Below are positions 62,201-64,000 of a DNA stretch of 64,000 nucleotides, one piece after another. Both the position numbers and the translations under genes were made by a program. The DNA is from Hymenobacter rigui (GTDB taxonomy: Bacteria > Bacteroidota > Bacteroidia > Cytophagales > Hymenobacteraceae), in contig NZ_RWIT01000002.1 of the NCBI RefSeq assembly GCF_003944715.1, forward strand, positions 558,001-622,000. Direction: 5' to 3'. The notes below the pieces were generated by a model. It saw only the letters and a program-made list of their open reading frames with translations. It was not told the DNA's origin and did not search any database. Position 1 is the first letter of the stretch. Each line of letters begins with the position of its first letter.

Positions 62201-63415
62201 CGCTACCGTCAGACCCAGCCGGGCCCGGTTACCAGTCAGCTGCTGGTAGCGGGCGTTGAAGAAGGAGTACCGATGCTCCGGGCCTTCCAGCGTAGCTACC
62301 GAGGCCGGCACCTGGCCTAGTATCTGGAGCAGCTGCTGCTCGTGAAGCTGCACCTGTTGCCGCTGGCGCTCAGTTTCCTCCAGTGAATCGGCCAGCAGAC
62401 GGGTACGCTCCAGCACCCGCGCTTCCAGCTCCTGGTTGAGTTGCTGCTGCTGCAGATGCGCCTGCTGCAGTTCCAGCGTGTACGACTGGGCTACCTGACC
62501 GGCATATTGCAGTTCCCGGTTGGCGGCGGCCAGATCCTCGTTCAGCTGGCTGGTGCGGGCCTCCTGCTGCACTACCTGCTGGCGGGCCAGTACCTGGGGC
62601 GTCACGTCGTAGGCAAACACAAAAATGCCTTCCACGGTATTGTCCTGGTTGCGGCGGGCCTGATAAATAAAGTTGTAGTACCGCTTCTCCAGTTCATGCC
62701 GGCCTTCGTTCTCGTGGTCCAGCTGTACCAGCATCTCCTGCGCGGCAAAGGTTTCACCCGTCTGGTACACCCGGTCAAGCAGCTCGAAGATGGGCTGCCC
62801 CACCAGCTCGGGCATAGCCTCGGCAATGGGCCGACCTATAATATGCCGGTTACCCACCAAGGCCTGGTAGGACGGATTCACGAACTGGAAGATGTGCGAA
62901 GGTCCTTCAAACAGGCAGATCATGGCGGGAGCCTGCTGAAACACCTGAAACAGCTGCTGCTGCAGTGGCTCGTTGGTAATCCTTGCTTCCTGCTGTTTGG
63001 CGTCGGCGGGTTGCTGCGGCATGCTCTGCGCCAGCTGTGGGGTCGCACTAAAGCTAGCCACCAGCAGCCCGCCACTGCGCCGCATGGCTACCTCAATGGC
63101 TAGGGGGCCGGAAGCAGCTACCTGTTCCGAATAATACACTTCTGCCTTCCCTTTGGCCCAGACTGTCTGACAAACTGCCTGAAAGGCCACCTGCGTCAGC
63201 ATTCCGGTGCTCCCCTCCGGCGGATGGGCCGGCAGTTGCAGCAGCTGTTGGGCCGCCGGGTTCAGATACTGCCATGCAAAATGAGTTGCTTCTTCCTGAG
63301 GCTGCTCCCCCACCGGCCGCAGCAGCGCAATGGCCGTGGCAGACACCTCCAGTATGGTCAGCAGCACTTCCTGAGAGGAAATGGAGGATAATTCGGCCGG
63401 AACAGCAAATGGCAT
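59219..63415 (-). CDS. Giant multi-PAS sensor histidine kinase
   Basis: The protein has 1398 residues and no membrane helix. An N-terminal PAS-like region (about 15-130) is followed by seven recognisable PAS/PAC modules, most starting with a phrase like QAPAMICLFEGPSHIFQFVN and ending in DVT or DIT plus an Arg/Gln-rich coiled coil (QVLARQQ, KVLARQRA, RVVARQQ, QVRARQ). A longer coiled coil lies after module 1 (about 285-345). The kinase core has the phospho-His in YTASHDLKAPITNIEGL (near residue 1185), the N box NLLSNALKYR and G boxes VQDNGLGLE and GSGIGLYMVKK. Several modules share a FEQAPxAI motif, implying duplication. The response regulator gene follows. Confidence 0.93.
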   Translation of the reverse strand: MPFAVPAELSSISSQEVLLTILEVSATAIALLRPVGEQPQEEATHFAWQYLNPAAQQLLQLPAHPPEGSTGMLTQVAFQAVCQTVWAKGKAEVYYSEQVAASGPLAIEVAMRRSGGLLVASFSATPQLAQSMPQQPADAKQQEARITNEPLQQQLFQVFQQAPAMICLFEGPSHIFQFVNPSYQALVGNRHIIGRPIAEAMPELVGQPIFELLDRVYQTGETFAAQEMLVQLDHENEGRHELEKRYYNFIYQARRNQDNTVEGIFVFAYDVTPQVLARQQVVQQEARTSQLNEDLAAANRELQYAGQVAQSYTLELQQAHLQQQQLNQELEARVLERTRLLADSLEETERQRQQVQLHEQQLLQILGQVPASVATLEGPEHRYSFFNARYQQLTGNRARLGLTVAEALPEVAAQGFTRLLDNVYATGQAFVGTETPLILLNPDSGEPEQRYIDLVYQPLRSPQGDIQGILAFVLDTTEKVLARQRAEAAQREVAASVQQLASQRDTFYQIFEQTPAAICILRGPEHRLDYFNPAYQALFPERLQKGRTIAELQPEAIAHGFLALLDAVYHTGETYFGYERLLVIEQANGAAAQPTYFDFTYQQFQEAGQPAGISVFATNVTERVVARQQREAQQQQLQRVFEQAPVAIGVFAGPEYIVEVCNPGLQTIWGRTQAQVLGKPLLEVVPEFRDQGVEQLMDEVMRTGQPFTAQEMPLQLQHQGQLLTVYVNFVYHPLRDAQGQISAIAVVATDISEQVRARQTSEATARRLQLITDALPVLISYLDKEERYRFVNHGYEAWFNRAPEDTLGRTVREVIGEQAYPSVAEYLRRALAGERLDFDARMPYREGFTKYIHTSYVPDVQDGEVRGIYTLVNDITAQVEAQREAEWQGRLLETLFMEAPAPIAILDGPDWTFQLVNPAYQRIFPGRELLGKPVLEALPELTDTTIIDSLTQVYHTGETVVFQELPLHLARYANGPLEELYFTFTYQARRNSEGLVDGVLVFAYEVTDQVHARRVVEKSEQYLRMMADNVPAMIWLTEASGSCIYINQQWYEYTGQTEAEGLGRGWLDAVHPEDAGAARTTFLDASARFAPFSLLYRLRRHDGRYRWGLATGFPRFGHQGRFEGYVGTVFDIHEQKQAEQALQRLTSKLRIARDQAENLNTELQASNEQLRRTNVDLDNFIYTASHDLKAPITNIEGLVNLLQNQIPAGNPLMPEIQPLLSMMRESVTRFQRTLEHLSDVTKLQKEYDQPVTQVNLAAMLQDVQLDLRPLIEEAGAHISIDVTACPSISFAAKNLRSVVYNLLSNALKYRSSERPVQVQVRCYQEPGFSVLSVQDNGLGLEARQQQELFTMFRRFHPGIEGSGIGLYMVKKVVENMGGKLMVASVPGVGSTFSAYFRR

Positions 63416-64000
63416 AGCAACGGATACAAGGCGAGGTGGCTTCCGGTTGCCGGAGGCCTATTTCTTGGCTGTCAACTGGTGTGAGGCAGCTGTCAGTTGG
63501 GTGATGGAGCAAACTGTAACTCCTCCAAAGCGCAGTCCGGCAGATGTGTACAGGATTTTAAACTGCTGGTGTGCCCATTTTAGTGAAGCAGCCCGCACTC
63601 ATGCCCAGGACCAAGGTACCAAAGTTGCGGGAGCCGGTGCAATGTCAGTGCGTTCGGGAAGCCCGCAAGCTTCACTACCGGTAATACTGCAGTTTATTTG
63701 AGAAAGCAGAAACCCGAGACATAGTATCAGCACCAATTGGGCGGTTAGCTGCACTGGTACCACCCGCTTTTTCAGCTGGCACTTCCTCATAAGTCATCCT
63801 ACTTCGGAACCTTCCTCATACCCTCGCAGGCGATGGAACCTATCATTCTAATAGCTTGGCCGGTTTCAATGCGCCCCGGGATATTCTGTTTCTGGAAAAG
63901 CCGTAGTGACATCGGCCACATGGGATGGGCGGTAATTTATGGCATTGCGAGGCCGTGTGGCCCTAGAAGCCAAGGTCCGAATTGGTGTGTCAGATGTCTG
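63416..64000. other. Right end of the window, no supported gene
   Basis: This 585-bp stretch upstream of the PAS kinase shows no recognisable gene. A minus-strand frame of 63 codons (63599-63790) has one hydrophobic helix (LTAQLVLILCLGFLLSQINC) but no family resemblance. A plus-strand frame from 63833 stays open to the window edge but its composition is not gene-like. No TAnnTTTG element was found for the kinase gene. Confidence 0.4.

Noticed and set aside
63599-63790. Small membrane protein gene of 63 codons on the minus strand
   Set aside because: There is one hydrophobic stretch but no recognisable start context, partner or family; kept only as a remark in the right-end entry.
63833-64000. 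Truncated gene entering from the right edge on the plus strand
   Set aside because: The open frame is short and has unusual residues for this genome (many Cys, Trp, Arg, Ile); it may simply be chance. More sequence to the right would decide.

Overview
The window looks like chromosomal DNA of a high-GC member of the Bacteroidota, most probably a Hymenobacter-like cytophagale. The signs are gliding-bacteria (type IX) C-terminal sorting domains, families largely confined to this phylum (DUF4290, DUF3109, DUF4846, DUF4349 lipoproteins), lack of clear Shine-Dalgarno sites, and repeated matches to the Bacteroidota promoter (-7 element TAnnTTTG). The genus is an inference from overall character; no rRNA or marker gene was compared. 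I saw no tRNA, rRNA, CRISPR array, transposase or prophage block.

Layout. 0.1-5.5 kb (minus strand): a secreted aldose epimerase, a HIT protein fused to a nuclease-inhibitor-like domain, greA, a 2-hydroxyacid dehydrogenase, a small membrane protein and rsmA. 5.7-14.7 kb (plus): M17 aminopeptidase, pdxA, an orphan HigA-type regulator, then the classic lipid and translation run DUF177-rpmF-plsX-fabH-efp-accB-accC. 15-18.5 kb: two tandem secreted alpha-amylases, the second with a starch-binding module. 18.7-30.6 kb: mixed housekeeping genes (DUF3109, a glycosyltransferase, a UvrD/PcrA helicase, DUF4290, murA, two DUF4349 lipoproteins, a GAF protein, a small membrane protein, an agmatinase-family enzyme). 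30.8-39.6 kb (minus): a chemosensory operon in the order receptor-cheW-cheY-cheB-cheA-cheC. 40-53 kb: topA, DUF4846, a sirtuin, a membrane hydrolase, a very large phosphoesterase/beta-barrel protein, Ppx, a lipoprotein and Ppk1, which together form a polyphosphate neighbourhood. 53-63.4 kb (minus): ridA, gyrB, two secreted Asp-box proteins with sorting tails, a response regulator and a giant multi-PAS histidine kinase. The last 0.6 kb holds no gene I can support.

Most interesting. (1) The chemosensory operon is built around a soluble receptor with eight tandem 276-bp HAMP units of the kind found in fungal Nik1-type kinases and a histone-like basic C-terminal tail; its CheB has lost the receiver phosphorylation residues and no CheR lies nearby. 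(2) At least five genes (the HIT gene, rsmA, accC, the DUF3109 gene, murA) are preceded by two complementary arms made of short repeated words, a different word at each locus, with the second arm ending 7-21 nt before the start codon. This looks like a shared but sequence-independent leader architecture. (3) A HIT-NuiA fusion, a MurA with Asp in place of the fosfomycin-target Cys, and a greA leader with a terminator hairpin between promoter and gene also deserve attention.
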